DNA of 64,000 nucleotides from Stenotrophomonas hibiscicola ATCC 19867 (lineage in GTDB: Bacteria > Pseudomonadota > Gammaproteobacteria > Xanthomonadales > Xanthomonadaceae), in the NCBI RefSeq assembly GCF_000382065.1, contig NZ_KB907501.1, positions 186,001 through 250,000 of the forward strand, read 5' to 3'. Below are positions 34,142 to 43,888 of this stretch, in pieces; the stretch's first letter is position 1; each line of letters begins with the position of its first letter. The notes beneath the pieces were generated by a model. It ran no database searches. It had not been told where the DNA came from and was given only the letters and a program-made list of their open reading frames with translations. Position numbers and translations under genes: made by a program.

Positions 34142-36765
34142 TGGGCGCCCGCGTCTACTACCTGGACTGGGGGCGCCTGCGCGAACGCGTGCATGCGCCT
34201 TGGCCAACCCGCTCGCTGCTGTGGCTGCTGCAGTGCGTGGGCTGGGCGTTCCTGCGCCTGGAAGGGCCGGCATGGCAGGCACAGGCCCCGCGCCTGCGTA
34301 ACGCCTTCCCGCAGATCCAGGGCGACCGCCGCTGGCGCCCGGGCGATCCACTGCGGTTGTTGATCCAGGCCATGTGGCTGTCGGTGGTGCGGTTGGTACC
34401 GCAGCCCTCGCTGAGGCGGCAACGGTTGGCCCGGGCCCGTCGCGAACGCATTGCCGAACTGCGCGGTGCGGCCGGTCGCGGCCGCCTGCGCTACCTGCGC
34501 GCCATGCGCGATGCGCCCAGTGAATTCTGGAACAGCCGCGTGGCGGCATGGTTCGGCCGGAAGATGGGCAGCCTGTCGCCGCGTTCGCGGCACCTGCTGA
34601 CCCTGCTGGTCGGGTTGGCCACGCTGGGGCTGGCGGCGCTGTGCATCACCCAGCCGTTCACCTATCTGGCGCAGTTCGTGTTCGTGGTGCTGCTGTGGGC
34701 CATCGCGCTGCTGGTGCGGCGCATGCAGGGGCGCTATGCGACGCTGGTGCTGGTCGTGCTGTCGATCACCGTGTCCTGCCGGTACCTGTGGTGGCGCTAT
34801 ACGGCCACGTTGAACTGGAACAGCACCTTCGACCTGGTCTGTGGCGTGGTGCTGCTGGCGGCGGAAACCTACTCGTGGCTCGTGCTGATGCTCGGTTACG
34901 TGCAGGTGGCCTGGCCGCTGCGGCGCCGCCCGGCGCCGTTGCCGGCCGATATCCGCCAGTGGCCGACGGTGGATGTGCTGATCCCCACCTACAACGAAGA
35001 CCTGGCGCTGGTGCGGCACACCGTGTACGCGGCGATGGGCCTGGACTGGCCGGCCGACAAGCTGCGCATCCACATCCTTGATGATGGCAAGCGCGAAGAA
35101 TTCCGCGCATTCGCCGAGCGCACCGGGGTCAACTACATCACCCGTGCCGACAACCGCCATGCCAAGGCCGGCAACCTCAACCATGCGTTGACCCTGATCG
35201 ATGGCGAGCTGGTGGCCATCTTCGACAGCGACCACCTGCCGGTGCGGTCGTTCCTGCAGATCACCTGCGGCTGGTTCCTGCGCGATCCCAAACTGGCGCT
35301 GGTGCAGACCCCGCACCACTTCTTCTCGGCCGATCCATTCGAACGCAACCTGCAGGTGTTCCGCAGCGATCCCAACGAAGGCGAGCTGTTCTACGGCCTG
35401 GTGCAGGACGGCAACGACCTGTGGAACGCGGCGTTCTTCTGCGGCTCCTGCGCGGTGCTGCGGCGCGAAGCCATCGATGCCATCGGCGGGTTTGCCACCG
35501 AGACCGTCACCGAGGATGCGCACACCGCGCTGCGGCTGCACCGCAAGGGCTGGAACTCGGCCTACCTGCGCATTCCGCAGGCGGCCGGCCTGGCCACCGA
35601 CAGCCTCGGCGCGCACGTCAACCAGCGCATCCGCTGGGCGCGTGGCATGGTGCAGATCTTCCGCATCGACAACCCGTTGCTGGGCAAGGGCCTGAGCCTG
35701 TTCCAGCGCTTCTGCTATGCCAACGCGATGCTGCATTTCCTGGCTGGCATTCCGCGCCTGGTGTTCCTCACTGCGCCGCTGGCGTTCCTGCTGCTGCATG
35801 TGTACATCATCTACGCACCGGCGCTGGCCATCCTGTTGTTCGTGGTACCGCACATGGCCCACGCCAGCCTGACCAACGCACGCATCCAGGGCAAGTACCG
35901 GCGTCCGTTCTGGGGTGAGGTGTACGAGACGGTGCTGGCCTGGTACATCGCACGGCCCACCACCGTGGCGCTGTTCAGTCCGGGCCGCGGCAAGTTCAAC
36001 GTCACCGACAAGGGCGGTACCCAGGCCGGCGATCGTTTCGACTGGCGCGTGGCGCAGCCCTACCTGGTGCTGGCGCTGCTGAACGTGCTGGGCCTGTGCT
36101 TTGCCGTGTGGCGCTTCGTGCACGGCCCACTTGACGAACGTGGCACGGTGATCGTGAGTTCGCTGTGGGTGCTGTACAACCTGCTGATCATCGGCGGTGC
36201 GCTGGCGGTGGCGGCCGAAGTGCAGCAGGTGCGACGCACGCATCGCGTCACCACCCGTCTGCCGATGGCGCTGCAGGTGCCCGATGGCCGCCGCCTGCGC
36301 GGCGTGCTGCAGGATTACTCCAACGATGGCGTGGGCGTCGAACTCGGCGAAGACGCACAGCTGGCCGAAGGCCAGCGCGTGCAGGTGCTGCTGGGGCGGG
36401 GTCGCCGCGAGTTCGCATTCCCGGCGCGCGTGCAACGCACGGTCGGCCAGCGACTGGGCCTGCTGCTGCTGTTCGAGGACGAGCGCCAGCGCGTCGAGTT
36501 CGCCCAATGCACCTTCGCCCGCGCCGATGCCTGGCTTGACTGGCACGCCGGTTACCAGCCCAAGAGCCTGCCGCGCAGCCTGTGGAGCGTGCTGGTCCTG
36601 GGCTGGCGCGGCTACCGGCGGATGGGTGATTTCGCACCGTTCGACCTCGACCGCCCCGCACATTGGAACCGTCGCCTGCTGCGATGGCTGGCCAGTTTTG
36701 CTCCGCAACGTCCGCTTCCTTCCCACCCGGCTGACCCAGCCGCTGATCCAGGGCTTCGTCCATGA
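34141..36765 (+). CDS. bcsA: Cellulose synthase catalytic subunit BcsA (UDP-forming)
   Basis: Polymerises and exports beta-1,4-glucan from UDP-glucose. 874 aa, matching E. coli BcsA (872). N-terminal cytoplasmic region to about 150, membrane segments about 160-260, then the GT2 domain: DDG at 314-316, DSDH at 362-365, the catalytic TED at 457-459, and QRIRW at 495-499. Four further membrane segments follow (about 530-690), then a PilZ domain with RRTHR at 698-702 and DYSNDG at 725-730, complete for c-di-GMP binding. Start ATG 34141 shares its A with the bcsQ stop. Overlaps bcsB by four bases. Confidence 0.98.
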   Translation: MGARVYYLDWGRLRERVHAPWPTRSLLWLLQCVGWAFLRLEGPAWQAQAPRLRNAFPQIQGDRRWRPGDPLRLLIQAMWLSVVRLVPQPSLRRQRLARARRERIAELRGAAGRGRLRYLRAMRDAPSEFWNSRVAAWFGRKMGSLSPRSRHLLTLLVGLATLGLAALCITQPFTYLAQFVFVVLLWAIALLVRRMQGRYATLVLVVLSITVSCRYLWWRYTATLNWNSTFDLVCGVVLLAAETYSWLVLMLGYVQVAWPLRRRPAPLPADIRQWPTVDVLIPTYNEDLALVRHTVYAAMGLDWPADKLRIHILDDGKREEFRAFAERTGVNYITRADNRHAKAGNLNHALTLIDGELVAIFDSDHLPVRSFLQITCGWFLRDPKLALVQTPHHFFSADPFERNLQVFRSDPNEGELFYGLVQDGNDLWNAAFFCGSCAVLRREAIDAIGGFATETVTEDAHTALRLHRKGWNSAYLRIPQAAGLATDSLGAHVNQRIRWARGMVQIFRIDNPLLGKGLSLFQRFCYANAMLHFLAGIPRLVFLTAPLAFLLLHVYIIYAPALAILLFVVPHMAHASLTNARIQGKYRRPFWGEVYETVLAWYIARPTTVALFSPGRGKFNVTDKGGTQAGDRFDWRVAQPYLVLALLNVLGLCFAVWRFVHGPLDERGTVIVSSLWVLYNLLIIGGALAVAAEVQQVRRTHRVTTRLPMALQVPDGRRLRGVLQDYSNDGVGVELGEDAQLAEGQRVQVLLGRGRREFAFPARVQRTVGQRLGLLLLFEDERQRVEFAQCTFARADAWLDWHAGYQPKSLPRSLWSVLVLGWRGYRRMGDFAPFDLDRPAHWNRRLLRWLASFAPQRPLPSHPADPAADPGLRP

Positions 36766-39125
36766 CCCGTCCGTCCTCTCTGCGTTGGCTGCTGCTGCCC
36801 CTGCTGGCCCTGCCCGTGGCGTCAGGCAACAGCGCGCCTGCCCCGGCGCCGGTTGTCCCTCCCACTACCGCGCCTGCCGCTCCGCCGGCGCCGGGGGTGC
36901 CGGCCGCGCCAGCCACCACGCCTGCCACCGGTACCGAGCCCGCGCTTGCGCAGACCTGGGCGGGCAGCGCCTGGCCCTGGCAGCGGCAGAACACCTTCGC
37001 GCAGCTGGGGCGCCGCCAGGACACGCTGCTGTCGGGCGTGCGCAATGCCACCACCTTCGAGTTCCAGGTCCGCCGTGACCGCCTGGTCCGCGATGCCGAG
37101 CTGGATCTGAGCTTCACGCCTTCACCGTCGCTGCTGCCGACCCTGTCGCACCTGCGGGTCTATCTCAACGACGCGATGATGGGCGTGGTGCCGATCAGCA
37201 ACGAGCAGCTGGGCCGCCCGGTGCAGGCCAAGCTACCGCTGGACGCGCGCCTGATTGCGGATTTCAACCAGGTCCGCCTGGAGTTCGTCGGCCACTACAC
37301 CGACATCTGCGAAGAGCCGACGCACAGCTCGCTGTGGGTCAATCTCTCCAGCAACAGCACGCTGCGCCTGGGCGGCCAGCCGCTGGCGATGCAGGACGAC
37401 CTGGCCAACTTCCCGCTGCCGTTCTTCGATCCGCGTGATACAGCACGGCTGGAACTGCCAGTGGTGTTCGCCGCTGCGCCGAGCCTGGCACAGCAGCGGG
37501 CGGCGGCGGTGATGTCCTCGTACTTCGGCAGCCTGTCCGGCTGGTGGCGCCAGGCACGTTTCCCGGTCAGCTTCGGCACGTTGCCGGACAAGGGCCACGC
37601 GGTGGTGCTGGCGGTCAACGGCAGGTTCCCGCCGGTGATCGCCAACCATGCTCCGGTGAAGGGCCCGATGATCGAACTGATGTCGCTGCCGGAGGATCCG
37701 CAGCGGAAGCTGCTGCTGGTGCTGGGCCGCAACGATGACGACCTGCAGAAGGCCGTGGCTGCGATGGCGGCCGGCAACGTGCTGTTCCGCGGCCGCCAGG
37801 TCAGTGTCGATGAGGTCAAGCCACTGGCCCCGCGCAAGCCGTACGACGCACCGAACTGGGTGCGCACCGACCGCGCCGTCCGCTTGGCTGAACTGCTCGA
37901 CTATCCGCAACAACTGCACGCCAACGGCGTGTCGCCGCAGCCGATCACGGTCAACCTCAACCTGCCGCCGGATCTGTTCATCTGGCGCAACCAGGGTATT
38001 CCGCTGAACCTGCGCTACCGCTACACGCCGCCGTTTGGCAGCGATGAGTCGCGGCTGGGCGTGGCGATCAACGACCAGTTCATCTCCAGCTTCCCGCTGG
38101 TGCGCCGCAACGGCAAGCAGGGCCTGGAGGAAATCCGCTTGCCGGTGCTGGCCGGCGATGCCGGTGCCGATGACGGTCGCCTGCTGATTCCGGCGCTCAA
38201 ACTGGGCGACCGCAACCAGCTGCGTTTCGATTTCAACTTTGCCAGCGTGATGGGCAGTGCGCAGCGCGATCATTGCCAGACCGTGCTGCCGCCCAACTTG
38301 CAGGCAGCGATCGAAGACGACTCGACCATCGACTTCTCCGGATTCCATCACTACATGGGCCTGCCGGACCTGTCCGCGTTCGCGCTCAGTGGATTCCCCT
38401 TCACCCGCATGGCCGATCTGTCGGAGACTGTCGTGCTGGTGCCACCCCAAGCCAACGAGGCACAGGTCAGCCTGCTGCTGAACCTGATCGGTGGGCTGGG
38501 TGTGCAGAGCGGCTATCCGGCCTATGGGCTGCGCCTGTCCGATGACTGGAAGCAGGCCAGCGCGCTGGATGCGGACCTGCTGATGCTGGGCGCCCTGCCG
38601 GCCGAACTGCGCGGTAGCCAGCAGCTGTCGCTGCTGATCGACGACCAGCGCACGCGCCTGCTCAATGGCCAGTCTCCGTCGCCGCAGCAGGCGATGGAAC
38701 AGGCCCGCCGTGGCAGCCGCGATGGCGATCCAGCGGTGACCGAAGTGGCAGTGAGCGCGCAGGCACCGTTTGCCGCGATCATCGGCATGCAGTCACCGAC
38801 GCATGCGCAGCGCAGCATCGTTTCGCTGGCCGCCAGCAATGCCGCCGACTACGGCCTGCTCCACGATGCACTCAGCGATACCGGCAAGCGCGAAGCCATC
38901 GCCGGCTCGGTGGCGATCCTGCGTACCTCGGGCATTCACAGCCAGTTCGTCGGTGATCACTACTACGTTGGCGCGCTGCCGTGGTGGCTGCTGCTGTGGT
39001 ACCACCTGGCCGACCACCCGGCGCTGCTGGCGGTGCTGGCCACGCTGGTGGTGCTGATGGTCGCCTTCCTGCTGTGGCGCGCGCTGCGCTGGGTCGCGGC
39101 CAAGCGCCTGGACCCGGGGCACTGA
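36762..39125 (+). CDS. bcsB: Cellulose synthase periplasmic subunit BcsB
   Basis: Periplasmic, membrane-anchored partner that guides the glucan away from BcsA. 787 aa: signal peptide (about 1-22), a Pro/Ala-rich linker (about 25-60), paired carbohydrate-binding-like and flavodoxin-like domains, and a C-terminal membrane anchor (about 755-778, LLAVLATLVVLMVAFLLW). Family blocks include LPFFDPRDTA and FNFASVMGSAQRDHC. Overlaps bcsA by four bases and bcsC by one. Confidence 0.95.
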   Translation: MTRPSSLRWLLLPLLALPVASGNSAPAPAPVVPPTTAPAAPPAPGVPAAPATTPATGTEPALAQTWAGSAWPWQRQNTFAQLGRRQDTLLSGVRNATTFEFQVRRDRLVRDAELDLSFTPSPSLLPTLSHLRVYLNDAMMGVVPISNEQLGRPVQAKLPLDARLIADFNQVRLEFVGHYTDICEEPTHSSLWVNLSSNSTLRLGGQPLAMQDDLANFPLPFFDPRDTARLELPVVFAAAPSLAQQRAAAVMSSYFGSLSGWWRQARFPVSFGTLPDKGHAVVLAVNGRFPPVIANHAPVKGPMIELMSLPEDPQRKLLLVLGRNDDDLQKAVAAMAAGNVLFRGRQVSVDEVKPLAPRKPYDAPNWVRTDRAVRLAELLDYPQQLHANGVSPQPITVNLNLPPDLFIWRNQGIPLNLRYRYTPPFGSDESRLGVAINDQFISSFPLVRRNGKQGLEEIRLPVLAGDAGADDGRLLIPALKLGDRNQLRFDFNFASVMGSAQRDHCQTVLPPNLQAAIEDDSTIDFSGFHHYMGLPDLSAFALSGFPFTRMADLSETVVLVPPQANEAQVSLLLNLIGGLGVQSGYPAYGLRLSDDWKQASALDADLLMLGALPAELRGSQQLSLLIDDQRTRLLNGQSPSPQQAMEQARRGSRDGDPAVTEVAVSAQAPFAAIIGMQSPTHAQRSIVSLAASNAADYGLLHDALSDTGKREAIAGSVAILRTSGIHSQFVGDHYYVGALPWWLLLWYHLADHPALLAVLATLVVLMVAFLLWRALRWVAAKRLDPGH

Positions 39126-42100
39126 TGGCACGTACGCGGCATCCGCTGGTCACCGCGTCCGGCCTCGTCCTGTTGGGACTGGCCGGTGCCGGGCCCTGCG
39201 CGGCGCAGGCCTTGCCCGATACGCCGGGCGGAACCGTCGCCGAGCAGCGCCAGTGGCTGTTGCAGCAGGTGCGCATCGGTGAGGCCACCGGTCGCCAGAG
39301 CCTGATCGAAGACGCCCTGGCGCGGCTGCGCATGCTGGCACCGGATGATCGCGGCACCTTGGTGGCGATCCTGGAAGTGCAGCTCTCGCAACAGAAGCTG
39401 CAGGATGCCGAGGCGACCCTGAAGCGCCTGCGCGAGATCGGTACAGGTACCCGTGAACTGGCCGCCGGCGAACGCCTCTGGAGGGCCTACCGCGGTGATC
39501 TGCAGCAGGATCTGCAGCAGGCGCGTCTGTTCGCTGCCGGTGGTCGCAGCGCCGAAGCGCTGGCGATCTACCGCCGCCTGTTCAACGATGATCCACCCGG
39601 CCTGCAGCTGGGCCTGGAGTACTGGCGCCTGCGCGGCGGCCAGGCGGATGGGCGTGCACAGGCGATCCGTGCGCTGGGCGAACTGGACCGCAGTTATCCG
39701 GGCAATGTGCCATTGCTGCAGGCGCTGTCGCAGATGCTGTTCGCTGCCGGCCGCGATGCAGAGGCGCTCGCCGCGCTGCAGCGCATGGGGCGTAATCCGG
39801 AGGCCCGCGGCATGGCGGCGGACGCCGAATGGGCCTACCTGAAGGATCAGCCGGCCGACGACCGCAGCGTGCGCCGGCTGCAGGACTTCATCACCCGCAA
39901 CCCAGCGTTTGCCGACATCGCGTTGGTGCGCGAGCGCTACACCGACCAGCACAAGCGGGTCAGCGACCCGGCGTGGCGCGCCGGCCTGCGCGGCCAGCAG
40001 CTGCTCGACGCAGGCCGCAATGCAGAGGCCGAGCGCGCTTTCCTGCAGGCGTTGCGCGGCTATCCGCGCGAGCCCGACCTGTTGGGGGGGCTGGGCATGG
40101 CGCTGATGCGCCAGGGCCGCCGCGAGCAGGCCATCAGCTATTTCCAGCGTGCGGTGCAGGCCACCCCGGCCGGCGACAGCAACGACAAGTGGCGCGACCT
40201 GATCGCCAGCACCCGCTACTGGCTGCAGCTGGACCAGGCCGATGCGGCGCTGGCGGCCGGCCGGCTGGACGAGGCCGAGCGCCTCTATGCGCAGGCGCAT
40301 CGCCAGCAGCCCCGCGACGTCAATGCTGCACTGGGCCTGGTCGACGTGGCCGTGGCCCGCGGTGACGACGCCGCAGCCGAACGCCAGCTGCAGGTTGCGC
40401 GGCGGATGGCGCCCAACGATGCCAACGTGATCCGCAAGCTGGTGCAGCTGTACGGCCGCACCGACCCGCAGCGGCTGGAAGCCTTCATCAACGCATTGCC
40501 CGCTGCGCAACGCAGGTTGTATGCCGAAGACCTGCGCCAGCTCCAGATCAGCCGCCTGCGTGAGCGTCGCGAGCAGGCGCTGGCTGCCGGTGATGCGACC
40601 ACCGCGATCACGCTGGGACAGAAGCTGCGCCGCGAACTGCCGGGCGATGCATGGCTGGCCTATGCGCTGGCCAACGAGCTGCGCGCCGCTGGCCGGCAGG
40701 ACGAGGCCGACGCGGCGATGGCCGACATGGCCACGCATAACGACAGCGCCGAAGCGCGCTACGCGCAGGCGCTCTACCTGTCGGGATCCGATCGGATGCC
40801 GCAAGCGCTGGCGGTACTCGACGCGCTGCCGCAGGCGAAGTGGAACGACGACATCCGCGCGCTGTCGGCGCGCCTGCAGCGGCAGCAGCTGGTCGATCAT
40901 CTGTGGGATCTGCGTGCGCAGGGCAGGGAGGCCGAAGCCATCGCGCTGCTGCAGCAGCAACCGCCCAGCACCGACAATGATCTGCTGATGGCCGAGTGGG
41001 CGCGCCTGCGCGGCGATCACGTGCAGGCGCTGCACTACTACCAGCGCGTGCTTGCCGCACAGCCGGACAATGTGGATGCGCAGCTGGGCCAGGTCCAGGC
41101 CTGGATTGGCACCGGCGATCTGGCCAGCGCACGCCGCCAGATGCACGACGCACCGCCGGCAGTGGACGATGACGAGATCGGCCAGCAGCGTCAGCTCGCC
41201 ACCATCTGGACCGACCTGCGCGAGGACACGAAGGCCCTGGCGATCCTGCGCGCGTTGCTTGCGCGCAAGACCGGGCCCGACGCACAGTCCTGGCGTGATG
41301 CGGCACGGCTGGTGCGCCGCGATGATCCGCAGCAGGCGCTGGACATGTACGCGCAGGCGATGGCCGACAACGGCGTGTTGGCTCCCGGCCAGGTCACGCC
41401 GCGCGACAACCGCGCGTTGACCCTGGCCAGCCGCGAGACAGCCGGCGATGACTGGTTGCGGCGCAGCCTGCGCAGCGATGTGGAAACCCTGTACCAGCAG
41501 GAGAATCCCACCCTGACGGTGATGCAGGACACCGGTCGCCGCAGCGATGGCACGCCGGGCATTTCGCGGCTGTCGCGCGATACCCGCATCGCGCATCTGG
41601 ACGCGCCATTCGCCGGTGGCCTGGGCTGGGCGCGCATCGAGCAGGTCAGCTTCGATGCGGGCCGCTTCCAGACCGATGAGAGCGGCGCCTACGACGAGGA
41701 TTTCGGCAGCTGTGACCTGGATCTGCTGCAGGCCGACGACAGCCGCCTGCGCGCACCGGGCTGCACCCGCTTCGTGCACCAGCGGCGCACCTCCGGTGCC
41801 GGCTTCGCCGTCGGCTGGCGCACCCTGGATGACCGCTGGAACGTCGATATCGGCCACACTCCGTCCAACTACGTGGTCGGCAACTGGCTTGGCGGTGTCA
41901 CGCTCAATGGCGACCTCGGGCGCTTCGGCTGGGGCGCCACGCTGTCGCGGCGGCCGATGACCAATTCGCTGCTGTCGCAGGCCGGTGCGGTTGATCCGCG
42001 CAGCGGCATCAGCTGGGGCGGCGTCACCGCCAACGGCGTGACCTTCAGCCTCGGCTACGACCAGGGCGGCCGCGATGGCGTGTGGTCGAACTGGAGCTGG

Positions 42101-42706
42101 CATCGGCTGACCGGGCACAACGTGGTCGACAACACCCGCGCACGCGCGATGGTGGGCTGGTACCACAAGCTGATCCAGCGCCCCGACATGCGGCTGGATG
42201 TGGGTACCACCGCGATGTACTGGCGCTACCAGAAGGACCTGGGCGGCTACTCGCTGGGCCAGGGCGGCTACTACAGCCCGCAGCGCTATGCATCGCTGAG
42301 CCTGCCGGTCAGCTTTGCCTGGCGCAACGACGTGTGGTCGGTGCGCCTGGATGGCTCGGTCAGTGTGTCCAGTGCGCGTACCTCGTCGATCAGCCGTTTC
42401 CCCGACCAGGCCTTGATCGAGCGCGTGATTGCACAGCTTGAGCCGCAGTACGGCCCGCTGCGGCTGGACGAGGCCGGCCTGTACACCGGTGACAGCAGCA
42501 GCACGGGCACCGGGTACCGCCTGTACGGCGCGGTGGAACGCCGCCTCGGCGACCACTTCGTGCTGGGCGCTGCCGGCACCCTCCAGCGCAGCCGCGATTT
42601 CTCGCCGAATTCGTTCCAGCTCTACCTGCGCTACACCTTCAAGCCCTGGCAGGGAAACCTGCCGCTGCCCGTATCACCACTGGTGCCGTATGGCGAATTC
42701 CGCTGA
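39125..42706 (+). CDS. bcsC: Cellulose export TPR/outer-membrane porin BcsC
   Basis: 1193 aa from ATG 39125, starting in the bcsB stop (TGATG). Signal peptide ends near CAA-QAL (about 28). Residues about 30-780 are tetratricopeptide repeats forming a periplasmic superhelix; about 830-1193 form the outer-membrane 16-stranded barrel with NYVVGNWLGGVTLNGDLG-type BcsC motifs and a C-terminal aromatic strand ending LVPYGEFR. It carries the glucan across periplasm and outer membrane. Position before bcsZ differs from the A-B-Z-C order of E. coli. Confidence 0.95.
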   Translation: MARTRHPLVTASGLVLLGLAGAGPCAAQALPDTPGGTVAEQRQWLLQQVRIGEATGRQSLIEDALARLRMLAPDDRGTLVAILEVQLSQQKLQDAEATLKRLREIGTGTRELAAGERLWRAYRGDLQQDLQQARLFAAGGRSAEALAIYRRLFNDDPPGLQLGLEYWRLRGGQADGRAQAIRALGELDRSYPGNVPLLQALSQMLFAAGRDAEALAALQRMGRNPEARGMAADAEWAYLKDQPADDRSVRRLQDFITRNPAFADIALVRERYTDQHKRVSDPAWRAGLRGQQLLDAGRNAEAERAFLQALRGYPREPDLLGGLGMALMRQGRREQAISYFQRAVQATPAGDSNDKWRDLIASTRYWLQLDQADAALAAGRLDEAERLYAQAHRQQPRDVNAALGLVDVAVARGDDAAAERQLQVARRMAPNDANVIRKLVQLYGRTDPQRLEAFINALPAAQRRLYAEDLRQLQISRLRERREQALAAGDATTAITLGQKLRRELPGDAWLAYALANELRAAGRQDEADAAMADMATHNDSAEARYAQALYLSGSDRMPQALAVLDALPQAKWNDDIRALSARLQRQQLVDHLWDLRAQGREAEAIALLQQQPPSTDNDLLMAEWARLRGDHVQALHYYQRVLAAQPDNVDAQLGQVQAWIGTGDLASARRQMHDAPPAVDDDEIGQQRQLATIWTDLREDTKALAILRALLARKTGPDAQSWRDAARLVRRDDPQQALDMYAQAMADNGVLAPGQVTPRDNRALTLASRETAGDDWLRRSLRSDVETLYQQENPTLTVMQDTGRRSDGTPGISRLSRDTRIAHLDAPFAGGLGWARIEQVSFDAGRFQTDESGAYDEDFGSCDLDLLQADDSRLRAPGCTRFVHQRRTSGAGFAVGWRTLDDRWNVDIGHTPSNYVVGNWLGGVTLNGDLGRFGWGATLSRRPMTNSLLSQAGAVDPRSGISWGGVTANGVTFSLGYDQGGRDGVWSNWSWHRLTGHNVVDNTRARAMVGWYHKLIQRPDMRLDVGTTAMYWRYQKDLGGYSLGQGGYYSPQRYASLSLPVSFAWRNDVWSVRLDGSVSVSSARTSSISRFPDQALIERVIAQLEPQYGPLRLDEAGLYTGDSSSTGTGYRLYGAVERRLGDHFVLGAAGTLQRSRDFSPNSFQLYLRYTFKPWQGNLPLPVSPLVPYGEFR

Positions 42707-43823
42707 CCTGCGACGACGGCGCCTGCTGCAGGCGGTCGCCACACTGCCGCTGCTCGGCGTGTGCCGTGTGCATGCCGCGCCCGCCCCGCGCTGGCCGGCG
42801 TGGCAGGTACTGCTCGACAGCAGCCTGAGCCGCGACGGGCGCATGATCGATCGCAGCCAGGACGATCAGCGCAGCACCTCCGAAGGCCAGTCCTATGCCT
42901 TGTTCTTCGCCCTGGTCGACAACGACCAGGCGCTGTTCGACCGCATCCTGGGCTGGACCCAGGACAACCTTGCCGGTGGCGACATGGGCAAGCGCCTGCC
43001 GGCCTGGCTGTGGGGACGCGATGACGCCGGCGCCTGGCGGGTGCTGGACGACAACCCGGCCTCGGACTCCGATCTCTGGCTGGCCTACGCGCTGCTGGAA
43101 GGCGCGCGGCTGTGGCGCCGTCCGGCGCTGAAGGCCATCGCGGAGGGCATGCTGGTGCAGGTGCGGGCGCGCGAGATCGTGGATCTGCCCGGGCTCGGCC
43201 CAATGCTGTTGCCAGGCCCACAGGGGTTCATTGAAGGGGACGCCACGCGGGTCAACCCCAGCTATCTGCCACTGCCGCTGCTGCGCCGCTTTGCGGCGGA
43301 GGATCGCAGCGGGCCGTGGCAGGCGCTGGCGCGCAACAGCGTGCAGTTGCTGCAGCAGAGCAGCCCGCACGGGTTCGCACCGGACTGGGCGGCGTGGAAA
43401 GGCGATCGCTTCGTCGTCGATCCGGTGCGCGGTGCGGTCGGCGGCTACGACGCCATCCGCTGCTACACCTGGGCAGGCATGACCGCATCGCGCGATCCGT
43501 TGTTCCGCGCGCAGCTGGCGGCGCTGTCCGGACCGCTGCAGCGCCTGCGCAGTGGTGCACCGATGTGGGAAAAGATCGACACCCGCAGTGGCCAGGGGCA
43601 GGGCGAAGGCAACTACGGATTCCGCGCGGCCCTGCTGCCCTATCTGATCGCGCAGGGCGAAGCGGAGCGCGCGCAGTCGCTGCGGGCCAGCTTGCCCAGC
43701 GCCGAGCAGCAACGCGCCGATGCACCGGCCTATTACTCGCAGATGCTGGCCCTGTTCGGCGTGGGTTGGGCCGAAGGACGCTGGCGCTTCGCCACCGACG
43801 GCCGCCTGCAGCCGCGCTGGTAG
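42690..43823 (+). CDS. bcsZ: Periplasmic endoglucanase BcsZ (GH8)
   Basis: Trims cellulose in the periplasm and limits crystallinity. 377 aa from ATG 42690, 17 bases inside bcsC. The leader carries twin-arginine-like RRRRLLQ followed by a hydrophobic stretch and cleavage near HAA, so it may use Tat or Sec export. GH8 features: general acid Glu65 in TSEGQSYALF, the DSDLWLAYALL block near 115, and Asp254 in GGYDAIRCYTW. Last gene of the operon; a G+C hairpin lies just downstream (about 43830-43860) without T tract. Confidence 0.94.
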   Translation: MANSADLRRRRLLQAVATLPLLGVCRVHAAPAPRWPAWQVLLDSSLSRDGRMIDRSQDDQRSTSEGQSYALFFALVDNDQALFDRILGWTQDNLAGGDMGKRLPAWLWGRDDAGAWRVLDDNPASDSDLWLAYALLEGARLWRRPALKAIAEGMLVQVRAREIVDLPGLGPMLLPGPQGFIEGDATRVNPSYLPLPLLRRFAAEDRSGPWQALARNSVQLLQQSSPHGFAPDWAAWKGDRFVVDPVRGAVGGYDAIRCYTWAGMTASRDPLFRAQLAALSGPLQRLRSGAPMWEKIDTRSGQGQGEGNYGFRAALLPYLIAQGEAERAQSLRASLPSAEQQRADAPAYYSQMLALFGVGWAEGRWRFATDGRLQPRW

Positions 43824-43888
43824 CTGCAGCGCTGCGGGGTCAGGTACCTACGCAGCGCAGTGGGCTCCGACCGACCCTCAGCCAGGCA

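Noticed and set aside
38963..42556. A 1197-codon open frame antisense to bcsC
   Set aside because: Shadow of the TPR repeats in bcsC; no recognisable domain.
43824..43888. Terminator after bcsZ
   Set aside because: A G+C stem with a long loop is present but there is no T tract, so it is mentioned only in the bcsZ note.
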